This document shows positions 45,154-53,550 of a stretch of 64,000 nucleotides of DNA, in pieces; position 1 is the stretch's first letter; each line of letters opens with the position of its first letter. The notes under the pieces were generated by a model. The model had not been told where the DNA came from and did not search any database. It saw nothing but the letters and a program-made list of their open reading frames with translations. The stretch is taken from positions 62,001 to 126,000 of the forward strand of contig SCQL01000009.1 in assembly GCA_004299235.1 (NCBI GenBank), given 5' to 3'. This DNA is from a bacterium. GTDB lineage: Bacteria; Chloroflexota; Dormibacteria; Dormibacterales; Dormibacteraceae. The position numbers and the translations under genes are program-made.

Positions 45154-46017
45154 TCATCGCAGGACGATCCGGCGAGTGTCTTCGACGTCCTTCTTCAGCT
45201 GCCGCACCAGGTCATCCGGGCTCGGGAACCTGATGTCCGGGTGAAGGTAGCGGACGAACCGAAGCTCGAGTCGCTGCTGGTACAGGTCGCCTTCGAAGTC
45301 GAGCAGGAACGCCTCCACCCGCAGCTGGGTGCCGCCGAACGTTGGGCGGTAGCCCACGGAAAGAGCGGCGATGAACTCGCCTTCCGGCGCTCGCGCGCGC
45401 CCGGCATAGGCGCCCAGAGCCGGGACCAGCTTGTTGGGTTCGATCCCGATGTTCGCGGTGGGGAACCCGAGGCGGCGGCCGACCCTGTCCCCCGCCTCGA
45501 CCGGGCCGGCCATCGCGTACTCGCGTCCCAGGAGCCGGTTCGCCTCGTGGACCTCGCCGCCGGTGATGAGCCGCCGTACGTCTCTGCTGTGGAGGTCGAC
45601 CCCTTCGACCTGGAAGGGCGGGACGACGTCGACGGTGTGGCCGTGCGCCCGCAGCCACTCCGCGCTGCCCCGGCGTTCGCGGCCGAAAGCAAAATCGAAG
45701 CCGATCACCCAGCGTTTGACGTCCATCACGGCGGACAGCCGCTCGACGAATTCGTCCGGCGAGAGCGCGGCCAGCTCGCGATCGAATCGCAGGACGATGG
45801 CGTGCTCGATCCCGCATGACTCGACGAGCGCCAGCTTCTCCTGCAGCGTGGTGATCGATTGCGGGCAGTTGGCGGGATCCAAGACGCAGCGGGGATGTGG
45901 CTCGAACGTGATGAGGGCCGGTCGAGCTCCGGCCGTCGCGGCCGCCGCCACCGTGCGCCGGATCACATCGGCATGGCCGAGGTGAACGCCGTCAAAGCTG
46001 CCGACCGTGACCGCCAC
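45154..46017 (-). CDS. ribF: Bifunctional riboflavin kinase / FAD synthetase (287 aa or more)
   Basis: Makes FMN and FAD from riboflavin. The N-terminal FAD synthetase has TVGSFDGVHLGHADVI, TFEPHPRCVLDP, VIGFDFAFGRERRGSAEWL and HSRDVRRLITGGEVHEANRLLGR. The C-terminal kinase has RRLGFPTANI and VEAFLLDFEGDLYQQRLELRFV. GTG 46017 is the canonical start but leaves only three residues before the first motif and has no Shine-Dalgarno. An in-frame CTG at 46059, overlapping the truB stop region with AAGGTG upstream, would restore the usual lead-in. Confidence 0.95.
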   Translation of the reverse strand: MAVTVGSFDGVHLGHADVIRRTVAAAATAGARPALITFEPHPRCVLDPANCPQSITTLQEKLALVESCGIEHAIVLRFDRELAALSPDEFVERLSAVMDVKRWVIGFDFAFGRERRGSAEWLRAHGHTVDVVPPFQVEGVDLHSRDVRRLITGGEVHEANRLLGREYAMAGPVEAGDRVGRRLGFPTANIGIEPNKLVPALGAYAGRARAPEGEFIAALSVGYRPTFGGTQLRVEAFLLDFEGDLYQQRLELRFVRYLHPDIRFPSPDDLVRQLKKDVEDTRRIVLR

Positions 46018-46052
46018 GGCGCCGATGGGGCTCGAGGGGAGCCCCAGGTGAA

Positions 46053-46970
46053 CTAGCAGGTGAGCACCTTCTCGGGTACGAACGTCCGGCGCAAAGGATC
46101 GGTGTGGCCCAGCGCGATCAGGCGGCCGGCGGCGTCGTGGGCGCGGACCAGCCCGGGACCCGGCTCGGGCAGGACCCGGACGGCGCGGCCCTGCCGGACC
46201 ATCGCCTCCTGCTCGACGTTCAGCTTGACCCGCTCCATGTCCGGCAGTATGACCTCGCCCGAAAGGAGGTGGCTGCGCACCTGCTCGGCGGTGGTCAGCT
46301 CCGCCGGCTGCACCGCCGACGCGATCGCCAGGCCCCCGTAGGCGGTGCGGACCAGCCGGCCGAGATAGCCGCCGACAGCGAGCCTGCGTCCGAGATCACG
46401 GGCGATGGAGCGAAGGTAGGTCCCGCTGCCGCAGCGGATCTCGACCCGGGCGACCGCGTTCGGCCCGGGCTCGAAGTCCAGCAGCCGCGCCTCGTACACC
46501 TCGACCTCGCGGGCTCGAGGACGCGGCTCGTCGCCGCGCCGGGCGAGCTTGTAGGCCCGCTTGCCGTCGATCTTGACGGCGGAGAATGCGGGCGGCTCCT
46601 GCAGGATCCGCCCGGAGAAGGCGGACAGCGCTTCGAGCACATGCTCGGCGGTGACGGCGCTCGGGTCGCCCACCGCCTCCTTCTCCGCCTCGGCGTCGTC
46701 GGTCGCCGTGGTGAAGCCGAGGTGGATGTCGGCGACATAGGTCTTGGGCAGGCGCAGCGCGAACTCGGCCAGGCGCGTGGACGACTCGAACAGGATGGGC
46801 AGGACCCCAGTGGCCAGCGGGTCCAGGGTGCCGGCGTGGCCGACGCGACGCGCGCCGGTCACCCGGCGCAACCGGTTCACGACCGCAAACGAAGTCTCCC
46901 CCGCCGGCTTGTCGACATTGAGGACCCCGCTCGCAAAGGCAGGGCGGTCAGCGCTGGGACGAGGCGGCAC
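46053..46970 (-). CDS. truB: tRNA pseudouridine-55 synthase TruB (305 aa)
   Basis: Forms the universal pseudouridine of the tRNA T loop. The catalytic motif HAGTLDPLATGVLPI carries the nucleophilic Asp. KTYVADIHLGFTTATDDAEA, QEPPAFSAVKIDGKRAYKLAR and RCGSGTYLRSIARDLGR are typical, with a C-terminal PUA-like region. GTG 46970 lies within the end of nrnA (23-base overlap). It sits in the rbfA-nrnA-truB-ribF order shared with many Gram-positives. Confidence 0.96.
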   Translation of the reverse strand: MPPRPSADRPAFASGVLNVDKPAGETSFAVVNRLRRVTGARRVGHAGTLDPLATGVLPILFESSTRLAEFALRLPKTYVADIHLGFTTATDDAEAEKEAVGDPSAVTAEHVLEALSAFSGRILQEPPAFSAVKIDGKRAYKLARRGDEPRPRAREVEVYEARLLDFEPGPNAVARVEIRCGSGTYLRSIARDLGRRLAVGGYLGRLVRTAYGGLAIASAVQPAELTTAEQVRSHLLSGEVILPDMERVKLNVEQEAMVRQGRAVRVLPEPGPGLVRAHDAAGRLIALGHTDPLRRTFVPEKVLTC

Positions 46971-47952
46971 GGATCGCCTCCTTGGCGGCCGTCAGCACCA
47001 TCCTCACCGCCTCGTCCATCGGCTCGCCGATCTCGGCGCCGGCGGCGCGGATGTGACCGCCGCCGCCGAAAAGAGCGCACATCGCGGCGGCGTCGATGGC
47101 ACCACGACTCCGCACGCTGATCTTGGTCAGAGAGTCCTGGACTTCCTTGAAGAGGATGGCGAGCTCCAGCCCGGCGATGCTGTTGAGGGTGTCGATGATG
47201 CCCTCCGACTCGGCCATCACCGCATTCGCCTCCCGCAGCATGCGCCGTGACACCTTGGCCCACGCGAGCCTGCCCTCGAGCTCGACCCGCATCGTCGCCA
47301 GGGCGAGGCCGCTCAGCTTCAACGTGGTCTCGGGCCGCATCTTGTAGACCATCGTCGCGATGTGTCCGGGGTCGGCCCCGAGGCGCGCCAAGCGTGCCGC
47401 ATCGTCGAGGGCGCGCGGCGTCGTGTTCTCGTGACGGAAGCCGCCCGTGTCGGTCAGCAGCGCGACGTAGAGATTGGTCGCGATCGTCGGCGTGATCGGA
47501 TAGCCGAAGCGGTCGAGCATCTCGATGACTATCTGGCCGACCGCCGACGCGTCAGGTTCGATGACGTTAAGGTCACCGAACCTCGAATTGGACGGATGGT
47601 GGTCGATGTTGACGATCGTGGCGTGCTTGGCGATGCGCTTGACGCTGTTGCCCGAACGCTCAAGGTTGCCGGAGTCGAAAAATAAAACCAGGTGCGGGTC
47701 GATCCCATGCGGCGGTTCAGCCTGGATCTCGTCAAACCCGGGGAGGAACGTGTACGTATCCGGCAGAGGCGGCGGGATCAGCACCCAGACGTCCTTGTCG
47801 GCCGCGCGCAGGGCCTCGGCGAACGCCAGGCTGCAGCCGAGGGTGTCCCCGTCCGCGTCCTTGTGGCCGAAGATCAGGATCTCCTGGTTGGCGTCGATGA
47901 GCTCCTTGATCTCGTCGTACTGGTTGGCGGTCTTGCTCTTGACGGTGGCTAT
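46948..47952 (-). CDS. nrnA: DHH/DHHA1 nanoRNase/pAp phosphatase (334 aa), apparent ATA start
   Basis: Degrades short oligoribonucleotides and dephosphorylates pAp. DHH motifs: FGHKDADGDTLGCSLAF (motif I), FFDSGN, NIDHHPSNSRFGD, and LLTDTGGFRHENT. The DHHA1 domain ends with CALFGGGGHIRAAGAEI. GTG 47784 would remove motif I, and nothing canonical precedes it. ATA 47952 overlaps the rbfA TAG as ATAG, with GAGGAGG 7 bases upstream, and gives the usual full-length protein. This is one of the clearest near-cognate starts in the window. Confidence 0.93.
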   Translation of the reverse strand: MATVKSKTANQYDEIKELIDANQEILIFGHKDADGDTLGCSLAFAEALRAADKDVWVLIPPPLPDTYTFLPGFDEIQAEPPHGIDPHLVLFFDSGNLERSGNSVKRIAKHATIVNIDHHPSNSRFGDLNVIEPDASAVGQIVIEMLDRFGYPITPTIATNLYVALLTDTGGFRHENTTPRALDDAARLARLGADPGHIATMVYKMRPETTLKLSGLALATMRVELEGRLAWAKVSRRMLREANAVMAESEGIIDTLNSIAGLELAILFKEVQDSLTKISVRSRGAIDAAAMCALFGGGGHIRAAGAEIGEPMDEAVRMVLTAAKEAIRAASSQR

Positions 47953-48326
47953 AGCGCGTCCTCCTCACTGTCCCCGACGCCGTGGGGCAGCACTTCTTTC
48001 AGCAGCTCCGAAATATGAACGCTGTACTCGATCGAGGGATCGAGCTCGAATCGCAGCTCGGGTGAGACCTTGAGGTTCTGAAGGCGGCGGCCGAGCTCGT
48101 GGCGGATGAGCCCTTTGGCCGACACGAGCCCCGCGATGGACGCCTTCTGCTCCTCGGGCTTGCCGAGCACGCTGACGCGCACGCGCGCCTGCCGCAGATC
48201 AGGCGACATGCGCACCGCCGTGATGCTCACGAACCCGATGCGCGGGTCCTTGAGCTCACGCCGGATGATGGACATGATCTCCTCGCGCACCTGCTCTCCG
48301 ACCTGATCGGCGCGGTAGCTGGTCAT
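47949..48326 (-). CDS. rbfA: Ribosome-binding factor A (125 aa)
   Basis: KH-like factor for late 30S maturation. Core: RADQVGEQVREEIMSIIRREL, DPRIGFVSITAVRMSPDLRQARVRVSVLG and a C-terminal PELRFELDPSIEYSVHISELL. ATG 48326 with GGAGG 6 bases upstream is better than the longer GTG at 48347. It is 33 bases downstream of infB. Confidence 0.95.
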   Translation of the reverse strand: MTSYRADQVGEQVREEIMSIIRRELKDPRIGFVSITAVRMSPDLRQARVRVSVLGKPEEQKASIAGLVSAKGLIRHELGRRLQNLKVSPELRFELDPSIEYSVHISELLKEVLPHGVGDSEEDAL

Positions 48327-48359
48327 GGCGACCTCCGCTGTCAGCAAGACACGCCTTGC

Positions 48360-50342
48360 CTAGATTTCTTCCCGCTCGAGGCGGTATGTCTCCATCGTGT
48401 CGCCAGGTTCGAACGTCTCGAACCCTTCGAGCCCGATGCCACATTCCTGCCCGGCCGACATCTCCCGCACGTCTTCCTTGAAATGCTTGAGTGAGCTGAT
48501 CCGGCCTTCGAAGCTCTGCTCTTTCCCCCGGAACAGCTTGACCCAGCCCCCACGGCTGACCTTGCCCTCCAGCACACGGCTGCCGGCGATCACACCGAGC
48601 CGCGGGATCTTGATCGGGGTGACGACCTCGACCTTGCCCTCGCGGATCTGGCGGTACGTCGGTTCGCGCAAACCCTTGGCGGCGCGCTCCACGTCTTCGG
48701 TCAGCTTGTAGATGACGTCGTAGTAGCGCACCTCGACCTTGGCCCGCTCCGCCGCCGCGGCGGCGGTCGGGGTGGCCTTGAGGTTGAAGCAGACGATGAT
48801 GGCGTTGGACACCCCCGCGAGCAGTAGGTCGGAGTCGCTGACCGCCCCCACGCCCTGGCCGACAATCTTGATCGCCACCACGGGGTCTTCGATCTTCTGG
48901 AGGGTGCTGAGCACCGCTTCCAAGGTGCCCTGCGCGTCGGCCTTGACCACCAGGCTGAGCTCCTTGACCTCGCCTTCCTTGGCGCGGCGCGCGAGCTCCT
49001 CGAGAGTGATTCGCGGGGCGAAGTCCCGCGCCGCCTCCTGCGTTCGCTTCTCCGTCAGCTTGGTGAGCGCGATCTGCCTGGCGGCCTTCTCGGAGCCGAC
49101 CACCTGGAAGATGTCGCCCGCCTGCGGCACCTCGCTCATACCGGAAACCACGACCGGTGTCGCCGGTGGCGCCTCGGTCACGCTCCGGCCGCGATCGTCC
49201 GCGAGGGCTCGAACGCGGCCGTAGATGTGACCGCACACGAAGTCGTCGCCGACGCGCAGCGTCCCGGCCTGCACCAGCACCGTCGCCACCGGGCCGCGGC
49301 CGCGCTCGAGGTGGGCGTCGACGATGGTGCCCAGCGCGTTCCGGTTCGGGTTCGCCTTGAGCTCGAGGATGTCGGACGAAAGCACGATCGTGGTGAGCAG
49401 GTCGTCGATGCCCTGCCCGGTCTTGGCGCTCAGGTGGACGCACTCGTGCTCGCCGCCGTAGTGCCGCGTGACGATCTCCTGGCCCGCCAGCTCCTGGTGG
49501 ACGCGGTCCGGGTTGGCGTCCTCCCTGTCCATCTTGTTGATCGCGACGATGATCGGCACCTTGGCCGCGCGAGCGTGGTGTATGGCCTCGATCGTCTGCG
49601 GCATCACGCCGTCGTCGGCGGCGACGACCAGCACCACGAGATCGGTGACCTGCGCACCGCGGGCGCGCATGGCGGTGAAGGCTTCGTGGCCCGGGGTGTC
49701 GATGAACACGACCGGGTGCCCGTCGGCTGTCTCGATCTTGTAAGCGCCGATCCGCTGCGTGATGCCGCCGGCTTCGCCAGCGGCGACCCGCGTCTGGCGA
49801 ATCGCATCGAGGATCGAGGTCTTGCCATGGTCGACGTGGCCGAGAACCGTGACGATGGGCGGCCGGACGACCAGCTTGCTCGGATCCTCGTTGGCGAGTG
49901 AGAAGAGCTCTTCACGAGACGTGGTGACGACGTCGCCCTCGCCCTCCCCGGACTCGACCGCGACCACGTCCTCGCTCGAAACCGTCTCGACCGTGAAGCC
50001 GAACTCGTCGGCGACGATCTCGGCCGTGGCGAAGTCGATGACCTGGTTGATCGTCGCCAGGATCTTCGACGCCATCAGCTTCTTGATCACCTCGACCGGG
50101 CTCACGCCGAGCTTTTCCGCGAGGTCCTTCACGGACAGCGTCGGCGGCAGGATGGCCCGGCGATCGCCGTTGGCCTCGATCTTGACCGCGACCGAAGCGG
50201 GTCTGAAGGCCGAGCGGGCGGCCTCGATCGCCCCCGGCGCCAGTGGCGCGGCGGCGTTGCGTGTCAGCCGGCGCTGCTGGAGAAAGTTCACCAGCTCCTT
50301 TTGACTGATCCCGAGTTCGCGTGCTAATTCGTGTGCTTTCAT
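48360..50342 (-). CDS. infB: Translation initiation factor IF-2 (660 aa)
   Basis: GTPase that brings fMet-tRNA to the 30S subunit. Two N-terminal IF2_N modules ([21 protein letters not shown] and [22 protein letters not shown]) precede the G domain with [17 protein letters not shown] and NKMD, then domains II-IV ([20 protein letters not shown]). The N-terminal extension is short. ATG 50342. Relevant to the unusual start codons reported for this window, though nothing odd is seen in the factor itself. Confidence 0.97.
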   Translation of the reverse strand: MKAHELARELGISQKELVNFLQQRRLTRNAAAPLAPGAIEAARSAFRPASVAVKIEANGDRRAILPPTLSVKDLAEKLGVSPVEVIKKLMASKILATINQVIDFATAEIVADEFGFTVETVSSEDVVAVESGEGEGDVVTTSREELFSLANEDPSKLVVRPPIVTVLGHVDHGKTSILDAIRQTRVAAGEAGGITQRIGAYKIETADGHPVVFIDTPGHEAFTAMRARGAQVTDLVVLVVAADDGVMPQTIEAIHHARAAKVPIIVAINKMDREDANPDRVHQELAGQEIVTRHYGGEHECVHLSAKTGQGIDDLLTTIVLSSDILELKANPNRNALGTIVDAHLERGRGPVATVLVQAGTLRVGDDFVCGHIYGRVRALADDRGRSVTEAPPATPVVVSGMSEVPQAGDIFQVVGSEKAARQIALTKLTEKRTQEAARDFAPRITLEELARRAKEGEVKELSLVVKADAQGTLEAVLSTLQKIEDPVVAIKIVGQGVGAVSDSDLLLAGVSNAIIVCFNLKATPTAAAAAERAKVEVRYYDVIYKLTEDVERAAKGLREPTYRQIREGKVEVVTPIKIPRLGVIAGSRVLEGKVSRGGWVKLFRGKEQSFEGRISSLKHFKEDVREMSAGQECGIGLEGFETFEPGDTMETYRLEREEI

Positions 50343-50425
50343 GCCGGAACGTATGATTATGCGGCTCTGCGAGTTTCGAGCCCGGGGGTGAGGCAGCGGA
50401 GACTTGGATTCGCTCCCCTTATCCG

Positions 50426-50461
50426 GCCCTCATCCCGAGTCGGAGACGGGACACCAACCGG
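50426..50461. repeat. 36-base repeat, copy A
   Basis: Matches copy B (50778-50813) at 29 of 36 positions with no gaps, including an uninterrupted CGGAGACGGGA core. Direct orientation, 352 bases apart. Confidence 0.7.
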
Positions 50462-50627
50462 TCCTATCGCCGAGTAGGCGAGGCACCGATTCCGCGTTCG
50501 CGCGGCCAAGGCCGCCCAGCGCACCCCCGGCCCGCGCGCCCGCCGCAGGTGTCAAGAAGAGAAGGCTGCGAATCACGAACCAATCTTTCTCCGCGCAGCG
50601 GTAGCGAGCTCGCGCCCCTCACCCTGA

Positions 50628-50650
50628 CCCTCTCCCCGGAGGGGAGAGGG
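50628..50650. repeat. Palindromic element with T-run
   Basis: CCCTCTCCCC (50628-50637) and GGGGAGAGGG (50641-50650) form a perfect 10-bp stem around GGA. TTTTT follows at 50654-50658 on the plus strand. It resembles a terminator facing against the local genes. It is the same style as the hairpin upstream of dapB. Confidence 0.75.
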
Positions 50651-50777
50651 GCGATTTTTCCCCACCGACATCGCGTGTGGGCCTCCGAGCGCGACGCGCA
50701 CGCCCTCTTCCCAGTCCTTCCGGTAGCACAGGCCACGGGCCGCCAGACCTACCCCTGACGCTGGACGTGGCGGCGGC

Positions 50778-50813
50778 GCCCTCTTTCCGATCCGGAGACG
50801 GGATGCTAACCGG
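50778..50813. repeat. 36-base repeat, copy B, overlapping the ylxR stop
   Basis: Second copy of the repeat at 50426. Its distal end contains the TAG stop of ylxR (50806-50808) and the last codons of that gene. Confidence 0.7.
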
Positions 50814-51072
50814 CCAGTTCAGACCACAGCTCGGGCTGGATGGTCGTGTGCAGCGCTCGGTCGAGCGCGCGCCGCTTGCGGGCGCTGTCGATGCACTCCG
50901 GGTCGGCATGCAGGTACGCGCCGCGACCCAGGGCGTGCCCGGCGCGGTCGACGGCGGCTCCGCCTTCGGCGCGCCTGACGATGCGGATCAGGGCTCGCTT
51001 GCCGGCCTGCTCGCGGCACCCGACGCAGGTGCGCGCCGGCTCACGGCGCGGCTTCGTCAACCACCTGCCCAT
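50806..51072 (-). CDS. ylxR: YlxR-family nucleic-acid-binding protein (88 aa)
   Basis: Small protein encoded between nusA and infB in most bacteria; the Bacillus protein binds and modulates RNase P. Signature [22 protein letters not shown] and [29 protein letters not shown] 51072 overlaps nusA by 32 bases; TTG 51060 is an alternative. The C-terminal codons lie in a repeat element, so this end may differ from relatives. Confidence 0.92.
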   Translation of the reverse strand: MGRWLTKPRREPARTCVGCREQAGKRALIRIVRRAEGGAAVDRAGHALGRGAYLHADPECIDSARKRRALDRALHTTIQPELWSELAG

Positions 51073-52069
51073 CCGATTCGCTGGGCTTGATGTCGATCCG
51101 AAATCCGGTCAGCCTGGCCGCGAGCCGTGCGTTCTGGCCGTCCCGACCGATCGCCAGCGACAGCTGGTTTCGCGGCACCAGCACGGTCGCGGTCCTGGTC
51201 GCGCGATCAATCGTCACCGTCTCCGCCTTGGCCGGTCCAAGGGACGCGGCCACGAACGCTTGAGGGTCGTCGGACCACGGCACGATGTCCACGTGCTCGG
51301 TGACCAGCTCGCTGAGGATGGCGCGGTGGCGTACGCCCCTCGGCCCGACGCATGCCCCCACCGGATCGATGCCCGGCTCGCTGGCGGACACCGCGATCTT
51401 CGTGCGCAAGCCGGGTTCGCGCGCGATCGCTCGTATCTGCACCGTGCCGGCCTTGATCTCGGGCACCTCCGCCTCGAGCAGGCGATGCACGAAGGCCCGA
51501 GCGGCGCGCGACACGCGGACCTGCGCCTGGCGCACGCTGCGCTCGGCGTCCAGGATGACCACCAGCACCGGCCGGCCGGGGTGCAGCTGCTCGCCTGGGA
51601 TCTGCTCCTCCGGCGGCATCACCCCCTCGGCTCGCCCGAGGTCGATGAAGACGGTGCCGGCCTCGGTGCGGTCGACCACGCCTGAGGCGAGCTCGCCCTT
51701 GTGCTCGGCGACGTCGCGGAGCACCTTGTCGCGCTCCAGGTCGTGGATGTGGCGCAGGACCGCATGCTTCGCCGTCTGGGCGGCCATGCGCTTGAAATCC
51801 TCGGACGGCAGCATGTCGATCACCTCGACGCCGTCTCGCACGATCCGGCTGCGCACCTGGAGCGCGCCGGTATCGGTGTCGAGCTTCACCGAGATCTGAC
51901 CCGCCGGGCTGAAGGCGCGCGTGTACGCGACCGCCAGCGCGCCCTCAACCGTCTGGAGCATCTCCTCGAAGGGGATGCCGACCTCCGCGCAAAGCGCGCT
52001 CAGCGCCTCGGCCAGGCTCTGCGTGGACGGCTCAGATGGCGACCGCGAGCCTGCCCGTGACAACGTCAT
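51041..52069 (-). CDS. nusA: Transcription termination/antitermination factor NusA (342 aa)
   Basis: RNA polymerase-binding factor. N-terminal domain ([26 protein letters not shown]), an S1 domain ([21 protein letters not shown]), then KH1 ([21 protein letters not shown]) and KH2 ([28 protein letters not shown]). There is no C-terminal acidic repeat, as in Gram-positives. ATG 52069 overlaps rimP by 38 bases; TTG 52063 is also possible. Confidence 0.95.
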   Translation of the reverse strand: MTLSRAGSRSPSEPSTQSLAEALSALCAEVGIPFEEMLQTVEGALAVAYTRAFSPAGQISVKLDTDTGALQVRSRIVRDGVEVIDMLPSEDFKRMAAQTAKHAVLRHIHDLERDKVLRDVAEHKGELASGVVDRTEAGTVFIDLGRAEGVMPPEEQIPGEQLHPGRPVLVVILDAERSVRQAQVRVSRAARAFVHRLLEAEVPEIKAGTVQIRAIAREPGLRTKIAVSASEPGIDPVGACVGPRGVRHRAILSELVTEHVDIVPWSDDPQAFVAASLGPAKAETVTIDRATRTATVLVPRNQLSLAIGRDGQNARLAARLTGFRIDIKPSESDGQVVDEAAP

Positions 52070-52502
52070 CCCATGTGATGTGCACGATCACGGGCGCGCG
52101 TCCTCTCGCACCCTGTGCCTGCACCGCGATCCCGGCCGCGTCGACAGCCACCAGCTGGCCTTCGATCACGGTTTCCGATTCACCGGAGCGATACCGGATG
52201 TTGACCCGCTTGCCGTTGAAACGCTCGTAGTCCTGAAGGCCCCGCAGCGGGCGCTCGGCGCCAGGCGACGAGACCTCGAGGTCATAAGGGCCGGCGATGA
52301 GTTCGGAGTGCTCGATCAGCGGCCCGGCGACGCGACTGACGCGCTCGCAGTCCTCGATGGTGATGGGCTCTGCATGGTCGATGGAGATGCGAAGCGTCCG
52401 CCCAGAGTAACCCGACTGGTCGAGCGAATAGAGCTCGTAGCCCATATGGCTGAGGGTGGGCTCGAGCAGCTCTTTGATGGACGTTATGGGCCAGGTCGGC
52501 AT
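52032..52502 (-). CDS. rimP: Ribosome maturation factor RimP (156 aa)
   Basis: 30S maturation protein, first gene of the nusA-infB operon. Pattern: EPTLSHMGYELYSLDQS, TLRISIDHAEPITIEDCERVSRVAGPLIE and YDLEVSSPGAERPL. ATG 52502. A 43-base gap separates it from secF upstream. Confidence 0.95.
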   Translation of the reverse strand: MPTWPITSIKELLEPTLSHMGYELYSLDQSGYSGRTLRISIDHAEPITIEDCERVSRVAGPLIEHSELIAGPYDLEVSSPGAERPLRGLQDYERFNGKRVNIRYRSGESETVIEGQLVAVDAAGIAVQAQGARGRAPVIVHITWDDVVTGRLAVAI

Positions 52503-52545
52503 GTGGCGGTTTCTGCCAACACCTTAGCAGGGCTCATGCACCCGA

Positions 52546-53550
52546 TCAGCGAACGGGCTGGAGCTTGCGCCAGACGACAAGCAGCGGCGCCGCGTTGAAG
52601 ATGGAGCTGTAGGTGCCGGAGACGATGCCGATCATCAGTGCCAGTGCGAAGCCCTTCAGCGTGGTGCCACCGGCGATGAGGATGGCCGCGAGCACCAGGA
52701 CGACGGTGAAGCTCGTGATGATCGATCGGTCGGCGGTCTGCATGATGCTGAGGTTCACCACCTGCTCGAAGGACAGGCGCTGACTGACCCGCAGGTTCTC
52801 GCGGATCCGGTCGAAGACGACGATGGTGTCGTGGACCGAGAAGCCGACGACGGTCAGCACCGCGGTGACGAAAAGGCTGTCGATCTCGCCGATGCGCAGG
52901 TCGAAGAACCTGCCCAGGATCGAGAAGATGCCCGTCAGCAAGAATACGTCGTGCAAGAGTGCCGCCAGGGCTGAGCCGCCGAACTGGAAGCCCGCCCGCC
53001 AGCCGCCCGGAACGTTGTGGAAGCGCCAGGCGAGCAGGGCCAGGATGGCCACGGAGGCGAGGAGCACAGCCAGGATGGCGAACTCGATCGTCTCGCCGGC
53101 GATGGTGCCGCCGACCTCGAGCACCTGCTGCACGACCATGGGACCGAGGCGGTTCTGCAGGTCGTCTTCGATGATCTTCTGCTGCTGCGGGGTCAGCGGC
53201 GGCGTACGGATGATGAAACCGCCGCCGCCGGTCTCGATCACCGACCCGTCGATGCTCTCGGCGGCCACGGCGCTCTCGACCTGCGCCGCGCTCGGGTGGT
53301 CGGAGAAATTGACCGTGAATTCGGTGCCGCCGGCGAAGTCGATTCCGAGGCGGAAGTGCAGCGTCGCCATGGAGAGGATGCCGGGGACGATGAGGAGCAG
53401 CGAGAAGGCGAAGAACCAGTTCCGGCGGCCGATGATGTTGAGCTTGCGCACGCGAGCCTCGCGTTTCGGCTCTTCCGTGATCTCCCCGGCGTCGACCTCT
53501 TCGGCAGCCGCCGCTCGTGGCGGCGCCAGGTCCTCAGACAGCTCGGACAC
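52546..53550 (-). CDS. secF: Protein translocase subunit SecF (334 aa)
   Basis: RND-type membrane protein that uses the proton gradient to finish protein export. Six helices; motif GIDFAGGTEFTV in the first periplasmic loop and TVVGFSVHDTIVVFDRIRENLR in the second bundle. The N-terminal cytoplasmic tail is acidic. GTG 53550 overlaps the secD stop by 17 bases. Confidence 0.96.
   Translation of the reverse strand: MSELSEDLAPPRAAAAEEVDAGEITEEPKREARVRKLNIIGRRNWFFAFSLLLIVPGILSMATLHFRLGIDFAGGTEFTVNFSDHPSAAQVESAVAAESIDGSVIETGGGGFIIRTPPLTPQQQKIIEDDLQNRLGPMVVQQVLEVGGTIAGETIEFAILAVLLASVAILALLAWRFHNVPGGWRAGFQFGGSALAALLHDVFLLTGIFSILGRFFDLRIGEIDSLFVTAVLTVVGFSVHDTIVVFDRIRENLRVSQRLSFEQVVNLSIMQTADRSIITSFTVVLVLAAILIAGGTTLKGFALALMIGIVSGTYSSIFNAAPLLVVWRKLQPVR

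Larger units (their letters stand above)
50343..50805. other. 463-base non-coding gap between infB and ylxR with repeat elements
   Basis: No credible gene is found. The gap contains one copy of a 36-base repeat, a second copy that runs to the ylxR stop, and a strong palindrome (50628-50650). Reading frames here encode strings such as PLPSGERVRVRG, which typically arise from this kind of repeat. Since infB normally follows ylxR closely, the gap looks like an insertion of repeat sequence and should hold an infB promoter. Confidence 0.7.

Noticed and set aside
50426-50520. tRNA-like GC-rich sequence downstream of infB
   Set aside because: No cloverleaf with T-loop GTTCGAATC and matching acceptor arms could be drawn; the similarity is to a repeat copy at 50778.
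50464-50736. A 90-codon minus-strand frame in the infB-ylxR gap encoding PLPSGERVRVRG-like strings
   Set aside because: Such strings are typical by-products of GC-rich intergenic palindromes; no start signal or family resemblance.
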